A program made the position numbers and the translations under genes. Shown in pieces: positions 22,580 to 32,080 of a stretch of DNA of 64,000 bases (the first letter of the stretch is position 1; the number at the start of each line of letters is the position of its first letter). The stretch is from positions 62,442,447-62,506,446 of the forward strand of contig NC_082696.1 in NCBI RefSeq assembly GCF_949987515.2. The letters are read 5' to 3'. Source of the DNA: Delphinus delphis (lineage: Eukaryota > Chordata > Mammalia > Artiodactyla > Delphinidae). The notes beneath the pieces were generated by a model. It worked only from the letters and a program-made list of their open reading frames with translations. It made no database searches and had not been told where the DNA came from.

Positions 22580-22775
22580 AGATTATGAAATTAGAATCAA
22601 GCAGATTTGGTTCAAATCCCATCTCTGCTATCCTAGGTATTAGTGACCTGGGTTATAATTTATTTAACTTCCCTGAGAGTCACTATCGTCTCTATAAAAG
22701 TTGGAATTAAATCTTCACTTTAGGATTGCTGCAAGGATTATAAATATCACAGGGCCTATCAGAGTAAACACATTC
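22580..22775 (+). repeat. MIR SINE
   Basis: Collinear with MIR: 'gattatgaaattagaatcaa', 'tttggttcaaatcccatctc', 'gtgacctgggttataattta', 'ttaacttccctgagagtcac', 'ggattgctgcaaggattata' and 'cacagggcctatcagagtaa'. Confidence 0.7.
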
Positions 22776-22793
22776 ATCATATATGTAGTTGGC

Positions 22794-22812
22794 TTTGTGT
22801 GTGTGTGTGTTG
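22794..22812. repeat. (GT)n microsatellite, short
   Basis: About nine GT units followed by a G run. Confidence 0.8.
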
Positions 22813-22897
22813 GGGGGCGTTAATTATCCTCATTTAAATTATTTTTTTTTACTTTTGCCTTACTTCAGTAAAAGCTTTAACTTCCTTGCCATACTGG

Positions 22898-22903
22898 TTT
22901 CTG
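22898..22903. repeat. ERV target-site duplication, left copy
   Basis: tttctg, identical to 29069-29074. Six bases is within the 4-6 bp usual for retroviral integration. Confidence 0.7.
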
Positions 22904-23255
22904 TTGACCTGAAATAAATAGACTGCCTGATATTTCCCCAGCAAAAATGGTTCGTTTGGGATTAACAGAGAATTGCAATTTGAGGTCTGCAGCCAAGGTG
23001 AGCTATATGTGCAAGTGTCTGAACAGCATGAGAAGGAAAAACAAAACAAAGCAGTTTTATAGAAGGGAAGAGGCAGTTGGGAGGGCTGTAGAAAACATAG
23101 ACTCCATGGTTTTTCAATGGCTGAATCCTTGCTAAGAAAGAAGAGAGGTTTTTCTTTTTCCTTTTGGGTTTTGCTGTTGTCTCAGGGCATAAGAGGTCCC
23201 CAATCTGGTCTCCCACCTATATTTAATTGATGTTCTTGTTTATTAATTTTTTACA
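22904..23255 (-). repeat. ERV 3' LTR
   Basis: On the minus strand it starts TGTAAAAAATTAATAAA and ends near CAGGTCAA. It aligns along its length with 28733-29068, with substitutions and small indels. A TATA-like 'tataaaa' lies on the minus strand at about 23053-23062. Confidence 0.9.
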
Positions 23256-23690
23256 TTTCAAATCCCTTTTAATCAAGATATTTATGATCAAGAGTCAGGC
23301 TTTCTCGTTTCAACAGTTTTTTGTCCCTCAATGCCAGAAAGGACCTTTCCTGGGTGTAGGGTCTCACATTGAAAGGAAAGTGCACAGATAGGAAACCTGT
23401 TGAAGTCACATTTGAGTAACAAAGAGAGGTAGGGGGTAGAACTCTCAGGTACTTTTTATGTAGAGTCCATATGTTACCAAGATTGTAATCATTGGAGATC
23501 ATCTGAAGTGTTACATCATCATCAAATGTTTGGTGACAGACTTCCAACAGGCCTGGTTCAGGTATCTTGGAAACATCTGTTTCATCAGATGTGGTCTGCT
23601 TCAATTCTGGGAAATCTGTACTTTCAGGTCACCAGATGATGTGCAGGTCCAGTCAGGGTTCAGTGCTTACTTTAGGTGTGTCATGTTTGA
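23256..23690 (-). other. ERV segment between integrase and 3' LTR
   Basis: This holds a 111-codon minus-strand open frame at 23269-23604 with no env-like signal or membrane segment. A purine-rich run next to the LTR (about 23260-23275, 'aaaagggatttgaaa' on the minus strand) is a candidate polypurine tract. The segment is too short for an env gene, which was either deleted or never present. Confidence 0.55.
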
Positions 23691-24630
23691 GGGCCTCTAA
23701 AATTGTGCCAATTGAGTCTTAATAATGCCATTACTATGCTTGACTAAACCAAAAGACTAAGGGTGACAAGCATAGTGAAAGTGATATAAAACTGGCCAAA
23801 CAGCACAGACTTGTCAAAGTATCTGGACAGTAAAATGGATTCCTCAATCACTGTGAAGTTTGAGAGGACTTCCCCAGGTAGGGATAATCTTTTCCAAAAA
23901 GACTTTAACCACAGAAGAGGCAGTAGCTTGTCCACAAGGGAAGTCTTCAGTCTAGTATGAAACATCCAAATCATGAATAAACTTATTTATATCCATTAGA
24001 TGGAGGAAGTTGTATGAAATCAATTTCCCAGACCTCGAATGGTCAATTAAGAAGTTTAAAATGTCTGGGAGCAATACAAATAGGCTTCTCTGGGTTGTAT
24101 TTTGGACAAGTGAGACAAGTCAGATAGGCATCTTTTATGGCCTTGTAAGTATTTCCCCATCAATATTGATTCATGAAAACTATCATTTTGTCTGTAGGCC
24201 AATGGTTTAACACATGTATAGTGATGAGGGGTGGGAATTTTAGAGTCTCCAGTAGGACTGGGTTGTTAGTTGATCCAAGCCAAAACTTTCTCTTTTTATC
24301 AAACCTGCAGTTGTTGAACTTACAATCTCTTTCTTCCTTTTCTGGGGCTTATTGATGGGTTTCTCTAGCCAACTTTTCTAAGGTATTATTTGGGGAAAGA
24401 TTCCTTGGACCATGACAGAGGTTTGGCTGCTCTTGGTCCCTTTCAGGGCAGCACTCCTTGTGAAAATATCAGCAAGGTGATTTCCCTTAACTGCAGAGTA
24501 TCAAGTTTAGAATGCCCCAGAATCTTACTTATAGCTAAAGTGACAGGTAAAAGTAACGCGTCTAATAATTCCTGAACATAGAAGCCATTTTAATTTTATT
24601 TCAGATGGAAGTAAGGAAGCCACACTGCTT
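23690..24630 (-). pseudogene. ERV pol: integrase remnant
   Basis: Broken frames on the minus strand carry integrase landmarks. A CxxC pair (CLTC) from the N-terminal zinc-binding region lies near 24105-24125. It is followed by a 'DFIQLPPS' block at the start of the catalytic core near 24010-24035. An 'NGIIKTQL' block from the end of the core lies near 23705-23730. A 76-codon open piece at 23744-23974 covers the core between these, partly out of frame. Stops and frameshifts make it non-functional. It follows RNase H directly, as in other retroviral pol genes. Confidence 0.75.
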
Positions 24631-24939
24631 CTAGAACATTCCAAAATCACAAGCTACTCCAAGAGCATATCTACTATCAATATTAATATTGGCAATTTTG
24701 TCCTTGGGTAAAATACAAACCAGTGTAAGAGCATATAATTCAGCCTGTTGAGCTGAAATAGCCATAGGTATAGATGCTGCCTCAACAACATCAAAAAGAG
24801 TAGCAATAGCATACCCAGTACAATATTTGCCATTGTCATCTTTTATATAAGAACCATCAGTGAACCATGAGAAGTCAGTGTTACCCGAAGGAGTATCCTG
24901 CAGATCATCACAGGGAGTCAGGAGGTAATCTATCGGCAT
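24631..24939 (-). pseudogene. ERV pol: RNase H domain
   Basis: A 102-codon open piece is plainly the retroviral RNase H. The catalytic acidic residues are visible in order: Asp in 'TDGS' near residue 28, Glu in 'AELYAL' near 66, and Asp in 'DSRYA' near 87. The domain is short of its C-terminal part, which continues degraded to the left. It is the best preserved part of the provirus, but has no intact upstream polymerase to be made with. Confidence 0.88.
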
Positions 24940-26450
24940 TAAGCAGTTGTGAGGGGCTTTGTCAGTGATAGAGGGGAGAAAAGTGGGGTTAAGGTTATTA
25001 CGGTGTAAGAGTTATGTGAGGAGCAGTTAACAAAAGGATTTCACTAGAGGTGAAGCAGCTGGCTGGGTAATGTTGAGTGTGATGAGAATTCAGGAGAGCT
25101 TTTATTGTATGAGGTACAAATGGTTAAAGGGGATCCCACAAAGATTTTCTCAGTGGTTTAACTAAAGGACAGTGACAGTAATGGCTCTAAAGCAAGGGGG
25201 GTATCTCCATCCCACAGGGTCCATTTGCTGATTACAATATCTCAAGGGCATTTCCTTCCTGTTCAGTACAAAAGGAAAAAGAGAAATCTGATTATTGGGT
25301 TGCTCAAGGGAGGTAGATTTATTAAACTCTACCTTAAAAGCCTTAAAGTTTATGTCATCTGGCTCTTCCTATACTATGGGTCAGGCTTGTTATTCTTTAG
25401 TAAAACGTACAGAGGCTGATCTGTAAGAGAGAAATATGGAATCCAATTTTAGCAATAACCAACTAGATGGAGAAAACCTCACAGTTGATGCTTACTTCAG
25501 GGTTTTGGGAAACTTAGGACATCATGAGGTCTACGTGGATCTAGTTCTAACGATTGTCCTCATATCAGATGCCCTAAATATCAAACCTGGGTTTGGGCAA
25601 ACTGCAAATTTTCTTTGATGACCTTATGTCCCTTTAAGGCTAAAAGTTTAAGCAATGGATGTGGTCTTCCTGTGAGGAGCCTGAGAAGGAGAACAAAGAA
25701 GCAAATAACCTACATATTGCAACAAAGTAGAACCTCTAGGGAACTTTATATCACCCATATCAGCCTTCAGGATTTGTGAGAAATAAGGACTTTCAGTAAA
25801 ACTTCGAGGCATTACTATCTAGGTGAATTGTTTTTCTTCCCAAGTGAAGCCCAAAAGGTATTAGGTAGCTTCATCAACTGGAATACTAAGGAATGCACTG
25901 CTTAAATCAGTCATAATAAAGAATTGACATCTGGTGGGAATAGATGTTGGTAGTGAATGAAGGTTAGCAACAACAGGGTGTTGAGGGATAACAATGTTGT
26001 TTATTGACCCTGAACTAACCTCCACCCTTGGCTCTTAGGTTTTCATACTGGTAAAATGGAATTGTTATGTGGGCTAGCAGTACAAGGCATAATGAAGCCT
26101 AGAAGTTTGTAATCTTCTATTATGGGCTTTATACACTGAAGGGCTTCTTTACTTATAGGGTGTTGACTGATTCTGGAGAGAGGTTTTGAGGCCTCTATTT
26201 GAATCCTGATGGGAGGTGTGCTGTGAATTTTGCCAATATCAGTTGGATATTTTGCCTATAAAGAGGGTGGTAGCAATTCAAAAGGGACAAGTGATCAGTG
26301 TTTCCAAGAGTCAGTTCTAGTATCATTAGAGACAGAACAAATAAGAAGGTCAAAAGGTCATTTAGTTCAGTTTGATGATTGCTGTTAAATTCCAGAGTTT
26401 TTCTCTCCTGTTGGGGAAAAAAAATCTGGCATCATGCTTCTCTAAGAAGT
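24940..26450 (-). pseudogene. ERV pol: reverse transcriptase remnant
   Basis: The region lies between protease and RNase H and has no long open frame. The active-site box survives at 25705-25716 on the minus strand but reads YVGY, not YVDD, so both catalytic aspartates of the box are lost. The following 'LLLCSPSQ' phrase confirms the register. Elsewhere only short blocks are readable. It is inactive. Confidence 0.75.
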
Positions 26451-26451
26451 A

Positions 26452-26690
26452 TTAGCCTAATAAATGAGTAGGGGCAGAGGAACTAAGAAGGAAATGGTGT
26501 GTTTCTCTCAAAGGGCCTAAGTAAAATAGAATGGGTTCAGACACAGGGACCTGTTGAGGTTCATTAGAGATCCCCACTATTTGAACTGCTTTAGTACTCT
26601 GAAGTAGGGGCTTCTTTATAGTATTGGTGTTGAGCACCAAAAATGTGGCTCCAGTGTCAATTAGGACTGGAAGAGATTCATCCCCAATCT
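26452..26690 (-). pseudogene. ERV protease remnant
   Basis: A 62-codon open piece follows a DTGA active-site motif encoded at 26647-26658 on the minus strand (LIDTGATF). Downstream are a 'VQIVGISNEPQQ' block and the 'HLLG' motif that ends retropepsin domains. It sits between gag and reverse transcriptase as expected. No intact upstream frame remains. Confidence 0.82.
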
Positions 26691-26781
26691 GGAAAAATGT
26701 TTGTCCAAACCAATCTAGAGGTAGGAGAGGGAAAAGTCTCTGTAGTTCTTCAGAGTCCTGTCGTTGAAAATTGGGAGGACA

Positions 26782-27990
26782 TTAGAAAGGCTGGTTAGAG
26801 GGCTGAAGGTGCCTAAAGCACTTAAATTTATAACAATCTCTTTCCCAATATCCTGGCTCTTTGTAATAATAGCAGAAGCTAGGAGTGTTTTGGTTTTGTT
26901 TAGCAGCCTTCATTTGTTGGTGTTGAAGATTAAGAATTTTGGCAGTCTTCTTGTGAAGTGACTCATCTAGAGTGTGAGAGAGCTGGTTTGTTGGATTAAG
27001 TAAATCTGGAGTAGACAGAGTTTCCCATTCCACCCTGGCCCTTTTTGCTAGAATGGATAGGTCCAAGTTCAACCCATTAATAAACATAGAGTTAAAAGCT
27101 ACCCAGGTGGAATCAACATCAAAGGAAGACCAGAATTTTCTTTAAAAATAATCTAAAGTCAGTTGTAATAGTCATGATTGGATTCCTCAGATTTTTATGT
27201 GCAAGTCTAAATTTTGTTCCAATCGACAGCCCTAGGAATTGCCTAGTGAAGTCACCTAGCAAATGCCCAAGTCTGATCATATAATAAGTTAGTGGACTGG
27301 TCTACCAGTTTTAATCCTAGAGACCTTTCAAGATTTTCCCAATTAATGGTTTTCACCCAGTGCTGGGCCTGACTTTAACTGGCAAGCATATGAACTAGCT
27401 GATGAAATTCAGAGAAGCCAGGTTGATAAGTTTAAATTTCTCAGGAAATATGTAAGGATCTTCAGTTACTCTGGGAAAATCTTGGACCAATGGTTCACAA
27501 TTCAGCTTTAGTCCAGGGAATATTAAAAAAAAAAAAAATAGTGGTTTAGCCTCTGGATCCTCAAAATGTTTAATTTTAAAGGGATGGGTTTTATTAAGTT
27601 CATAGGAAAAGGGAGTGGGAAGAGTTTCAGAGAAAAAGAAAAGTTTGGAGAGAGAATCAATATGGGGGAATCAAGGGTCTGGAGGAGGCATAGGTGGTAT
27701 AGAAGGGTCAGAAGTAGAGGGTACCAGAGGCAGAGTCTGGTGAGGGGACAAGGGAAAGAGACAAGATGGAACTGGAGGGGGAGCATGTGTCCAAGAAGCA
27801 AAGGAAGGAGAGTCTGAGGTTTCAAGAGCATTTTTATCTTCTAAGTGTTTGTTTGCCTCAGTTAATCTTAAAGTCTTACTTTGCAGAGAGGCAATTTTAG
27901 ACTTCTGATACCATTGGGAAGCCTCAAAATAACAATTGAAAAAAGCATTCCACTCAGTTCTGGAAATTTTTGAGCCATTGTAGTCCAATT
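26782..27990 (-). pseudogene. ERV gag remnant
   Basis: Two open pieces on the minus strand survive. The 5' piece, 27671-27988, is 105 codons and Pro/Ser-rich towards its end, like the matrix-to-p12 part of gamma-type gag. The 3' piece, 26782-27087, is 101 codons and covers the end of capsid and the nucleocapsid. Its zinc knuckle reads CYYYKEPGYWERDC, with the second Cys and the His both changed to Tyr. The capsid region between them is frame-shifted. Confidence 0.82.
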
Positions 27991-28360
27991 CAGTTATAAG
28001 GAAATTAACTATGGGATTTCAAAAGTTCCCCATAATGGTCACTGATATTCTGAATTGCCTTTGGTCGGGTTGGTCCATTTTATTAAAAATGTGTTTGAGG
28101 AAAGATCGCGGTTTTTAAATATTAAATTGGCTAGAGTCCCTATAGTGGGTGCACCCTCAAAATATTTAGTTACCTGGGATCTCGTTTCTCAGAAGTTTCT
28201 CTCTAGAGTAAAAGAATAATTTTTAACAGGTCAAACATCTTACAGCTTAAACAGCTCAATTCAAACAGCTTTCAAGCTAGTACCAGCCAATTCTAAGGTT
28301 AACAGTTTGGTCTTGGAGGAGCCAAACCAAAGGCTTTTTTTCAGTCAGTGTCCAGAGAAT

Positions 28361-28383
28361 AGCCTATTCCTTTGGAATAGGCT
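28361..28383. repeat. Perfect 10-bp hairpin in ERV leader
   Basis: AGCCTATTCC and GGAATAGGCT flank a 3-base loop (TTT), between the 5' LTR and gag. Retroviral leaders carry structured packaging and dimer signals here; whether this is one is inference. Confidence 0.8.
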
Positions 28384-28711
28384 GATGGCTTAACGGTCAC
28401 TATTTCAGTAAAGCAGCTTCTGTTCCCTAAGGAATGTGCTGAGGGTTTCTCAGCCAGTTTTAGCTGAAATAGTCTTATCTCAAAATCAGACCCATATGCA
28501 GAACAAGGCCTTAACCAGAAAAATTAAACTTTAAAATAAATCCCAAATAAAGTCAGGAGAGCTTCAACGGCAAAGAGGGTGTGAGCTTGGATCCTGGAAA
28601 AAGACACATCTTCAAATTCTAGGGTCAGTAAGGAAAGCAATGAGTGACAGTTATGGGTTTGATACCCATTTGCTTACCTGCTCTTGAGCCTTCAGGGGTC
28701 TTCTGTGGTCC

Positions 28712-28730
28712 CCCATATGGGTCACCAAAA
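28712..28730 (-). promoter_or_regulatory. Candidate ERV primer-binding site
   Basis: Just inside the 5' LTR, the minus strand reads TTTTGGTGACCCATATGGGG. The position and the 'TGG' start fit a tRNA primer-binding site. I cannot assign the tRNA with confidence because the site has drifted. Confidence 0.45.
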
Positions 28731-28732
28731 TT

Positions 28733-29068
28733 TTGACCTGAAATAAGTAGACTGCCTTTTATTTCTCCAGTAAGATGGGTTTATTTGGAATCAGCAGAGA
28801 ATTGCAGTTCACGGTTTGTATCCATGGTGAGTCATGTGCAAGTCCCTGCACATCAAGGAAAAGAGAACACTTTTATAGAGGAAAAAGAGGAAGTTGGGAG
28901 GGATATAGTAAACAGAGTCCATGGCTTTTCATTGGCTGAGTCTGTAATGGGAAAGAAGAGGAGTCTTTCTTCTTACTTTGGGCAGTTCTATCTTCTCAGT
29001 CATGAGAGCTCCCCCTTTTTGTCTCCCAACCCTATTTAATTGAGGTTTCACTTTATTAATTTTTTATA
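28733..29068 (-). repeat. ERV 5' LTR
   Basis: Collinear with the 3' LTR at 22904-23255. A TATA-like 'tataaaa' lies on the minus strand near 28869-28877. The left edge 'ttgacctgaaataa' is shared with the other LTR. Confidence 0.9.
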
Positions 29069-29074
29069 TTTCTG
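29069..29074. repeat. ERV target-site duplication, right copy
   Basis: tttctg, paired with 22898-22903. Confidence 0.7.
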
Positions 29075-29155
29075 CAAACCATCTCTTTGAAATTTGTCAA
29101 TTTGTTCTAATTGCTACAACATACTCTTTTTCCTCTTGTTTAGACATAGACTTTT

Positions 29156-29359
29156 TTTTTTTTTTTTGCTGTACGCGGGCCTCTCACTTTTGTGGCCTCT
29201 CCCGTTGCGGAGCACAGGCTCCGGACACGCAGGCTCAGCGGCTATGGCTCATGGGCCCAGCCGCTTCGCGGCATGTGGGATCTTCCCGCACCGGGGCACG
29301 AACCCGTGTCCCCTGCATCGGCAGGCGGACTCTCAACCACTGCGCCACCAGGGAAGCCC
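29156..29359 (-). mobile_element. CHR SINE (short form), antisense
   Basis: T-rich tail, body and head ending 'gccaccagggaagccc'. The flanking duplication is tagacatagactttt at 29141-29155 and tagatatagactttt at 29360-29374, 14 of 15 identical. It inserted next to the ERV, not inside it. Confidence 0.94.
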
Positions 29360-29524
29360 TAGATATAGACTTTTTAAGTATTTCTATCCTGAACTCTTCC
29401 CCACCCAACCTGGTTCCACGTGTTCTTCTTTGTTGATCACATAGCCAGTTGGTGGGGCACAGTCAGGTAAAGGAATCTAAACTAAGGGTAAAATAAGGGA
29501 AGCAGAGCTCTCTGTGTGCCCCTA

Positions 29525-31788
29525 TACAGGCAAAGTTGTCTCCTCTTATTGTTCCTTTTCAATATCATGCTGGAAATTCTAGCTAATGTAATTAGACATA
29601 AATAAATAATTAGATTGATTGATTGATCGATAAATAAATAAATAAATAAATGGTATACAGAATGGGAAGAAAGAACTGAAGTTGTCTTTGTTCACAGATG
29701 ACGTGACTGTTAATGTAGAAAATATAAAAGAATCAACCAAAAAATCTAATATGTGATCAATAGCAAGGTTTTAGGATACAGAGTTAATATACAAAAGTTA
29801 ATAGCTTTCTTATATACATGCAATGAACAAATGGAATTTGAAATTAAAAATGCAATACCATTTATAAAAGCAACCAAAAAAAATGAAATACTTAGGTATA
29901 AAACTAACAAAATATGTACAAGATCTACATGAGGAAAATGACAAAACTCTGCTGAATAATATGAAAGAAGAACTGAATAAATGAGGAGATATTCCATGTT
30001 CATGGTTAAAAAGACTCAGTGTTGTCAAGATGTCAGTTATTTCCAAATTAACCCGTGGATTCAGTGCAATTCCAAAATCCCAGAAACTTATTTTGTGGAT
30101 AAAGGCACATTGATTCTAAAGTTTATATAGAGAGAAATAACCCAGCATAGCAAGCACAATATTGAAAGAGAAGAACAAAGTTGGAGGACTGACACTACCT
30201 GACTTAAAGACTTACCATAAAGCTGTAGTAAGAAAGACAATATTATATTAGCAAAAGAATTAAATAGATCAACTAGATCAATGGATCAGAATAGAGAGCC
30301 CAGAAATAGTACCCCATAAATGTAAGCAGTTGATCTTTGACAAAGGAGCAAAGGCAACACAATGAAGCAAAGATAGTCTTCTCAAAAAATGGTGTTGGAA
30401 CAACTGTATATTCACATGCAAAAGAATGAATCTAGACATAGACCTCATACCCGTCAGAAAAACTAACTAAAAATGAATCACACACCTAAAGGTAAAACAG
30501 AAAACTGTAAAGTTAGAAGATATCACAGAATAAAGTCTAGTGTTGGGTGTGGTAATGACTTTTTAGATACAACACTGAAGGTACAGTACATGTGAGAAAT
30601 AATTGATAAGCTGGACCTCATGAAAATTTAAAACTTCTCTGTGAATGTCATTTTCAAGAGAATAAGAAGACAAACCACACACTGAAAAAAAATGTGAAAA
30701 TGACACATCTTTAAAGGACTGCTCTGCAAAATAGACAAAGAACTTTTAAAACAGCCATGAGAAAACAATCTGATTTTAAAATGAGCCAAAGACCTGGGCA
30801 GATACCTCAACAAAGAAGATATACACATGGCAAGTAACCATATGAAAAGATTCTTCACATCATATGTCATCAGGAAAAAAAAAATTAAAACAACAATGAG
30901 ATTACGCTACGTATTTTTTCAGAATGGTCAAAATCCAGAAAACTTACAACACCAAATGCTGATGAGGTTGTAGATCAACAGGAACTCTCATTCCTTGCTG
31001 GTGGGAATGCAAAATGGTTAAGCCACTTTGGAAGACAGTTTGGCAGTTTCTTACAAAACTAAATACGGTTTTACCATACAATCCATCATTCATGCTTTTT
31101 GGTATTTACCCAAATGAGTTGAAAACATATGCATGCATAAAAACCTAAAACACATAAAAACACATGAGTGCTTTTAGCAGCTTTGTTCAAAATTGCCAAA
31201 ACTTGGAAGTAACCAAAATGTTCTTCAGCAGGTGAATGGGTAAATAAACTGTGGAATCCCCAGAAAATGGAATATTATGCAGTGCTAAAAAGAAATGAGC
31301 TGTTAAGTCATGAAAAGACATGGGGGAAACAAATTAATATCAATAATTGAAAGAAGCTGATCTGAAAAGTCTACATAATATATGTTTCCAACTATATGAC
31401 ATGATGGAAAAGGCAAAACTATGGAGATAGTATAAAGGTCAGTGGGTAGGCAGGGTTTTGGGGTGGGGGAAGTGATAAATAGGTGGAGCACAGAGGATTC
31501 TTAATGCAGTGAAAATACTCTGTATGATAAATACATGTCATTGTATATTTGTCTAACCTCATAAAATATCCAACACCAAGAGTAAACCATTATGTAAATT
31601 ATGGACTTTTGGTGAGTATGATGTGTTGATGTAGATACATCAGTTGTAACAAATGTGCCGCTCTTTTGGGGATATTGATAATGGGTCACTCTATGCACAT
31701 GTGGGACAGGATATATTGGAAATTTCTGTATCTTCCTCTCAGTATTGCAGTGAACCTTACACTGCTTTTTTTAAAAATATGGTTTTAA
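29525..31788 (+). mobile_element. Old L1, ORF2 to 3' end, sense
   Basis: ORF2 landmarks run in sense order: 'caatatcatgctggaaattc' near 29560, 'aatacttaggtataaaacta' near 29887, 'ttcagtgcaattccaaaatc' near 30060, 'aatggtgttggaacaactgt' near 30389, 'ggaactctcattccttgctg' near 30980. It ends with the 3' UTR block 'ttctgtatcttcctctcagt' near 31723 and an A-rich end near 31790. No frame over about 100 codons survives. Confidence 0.8.
29613..29651. repeat. (GATT)n/(AATA)n microsatellite
   Basis: Tetranucleotide runs inside the old L1: about four GATT-like units, then about seven AATA units. Confidence 0.8.
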
Positions 31789-32080
31789 TTAAAAAGTAAC
31801 AGTTGGGTACATTTGTGTAGATTTATTTCTGGACTCTTTATTCTGTTCCACTGATCTGTGTATCTGTCCCTTCACTAGTACCACACAGTCTTCATTACTG
31901 TAGCTATAAATCGACTTGAAATCAGGTAGACTGATTCCTCCTACTTTACTTTTCTTTTTTAAAATTGTTTCAGCTCTTCGAGTTCCTTTGCCTTTCCATA
32001 TAAAATTTAGGATAATATTGTCTATATCTATAAAAACTATTTCTGGAATGTTGTTAGGAATTGCATTACACCTGTATATC
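31789..32080 (-). mobile_element. Old L1 ORF2 fragment, antisense (target of a later L1)
   Basis: The minus-strand frame of 108 codons reads ORF2 thumb-region sequence, with blocks 'NIILNFIWKGK' and 'GGISLPDFK'. It stops abruptly at 32080, where a younger L1 begins, and appears to resume at 33333 with 'cctgtgtatcaattttagat'. It is older than the L1 at 32081-33331. Confidence 0.75.
32070..32080. repeat. Probable L1 target-site duplication, left copy
   Basis: acctgtatatc, 9 of 11 identical to ccctgtgtatc at 33332-33342. Confidence 0.55.

Larger units (their letters stand above)
22904..29068 (-). mobile_element. Endogenous retrovirus, class I (gamma-like), antisense provirus without env
   Basis: Two direct LTRs of about 350 and 336 bases flank about 5.5 kb of internal sequence read on the minus strand. 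The order is primer-binding region, gag, protease, reverse transcriptase, RNase H, integrase. About 430 bases lie between the integrase remnant and the 3' LTR, too little for env. A 6-bp duplication flanks the provirus. All genes carry stops and frameshifts. The LTRs have drifted clearly from each other, so the insertion is old, but younger than the flanking MIR and L1 relics. I cannot name the ERV family; the protein motifs point to class I. Confidence 0.9.

Noticed and set aside
23269..23604. 111-codon minus-strand frame as env
   Set aside because: No signal peptide, membrane segment or Cys pattern; the space is far too short for env.
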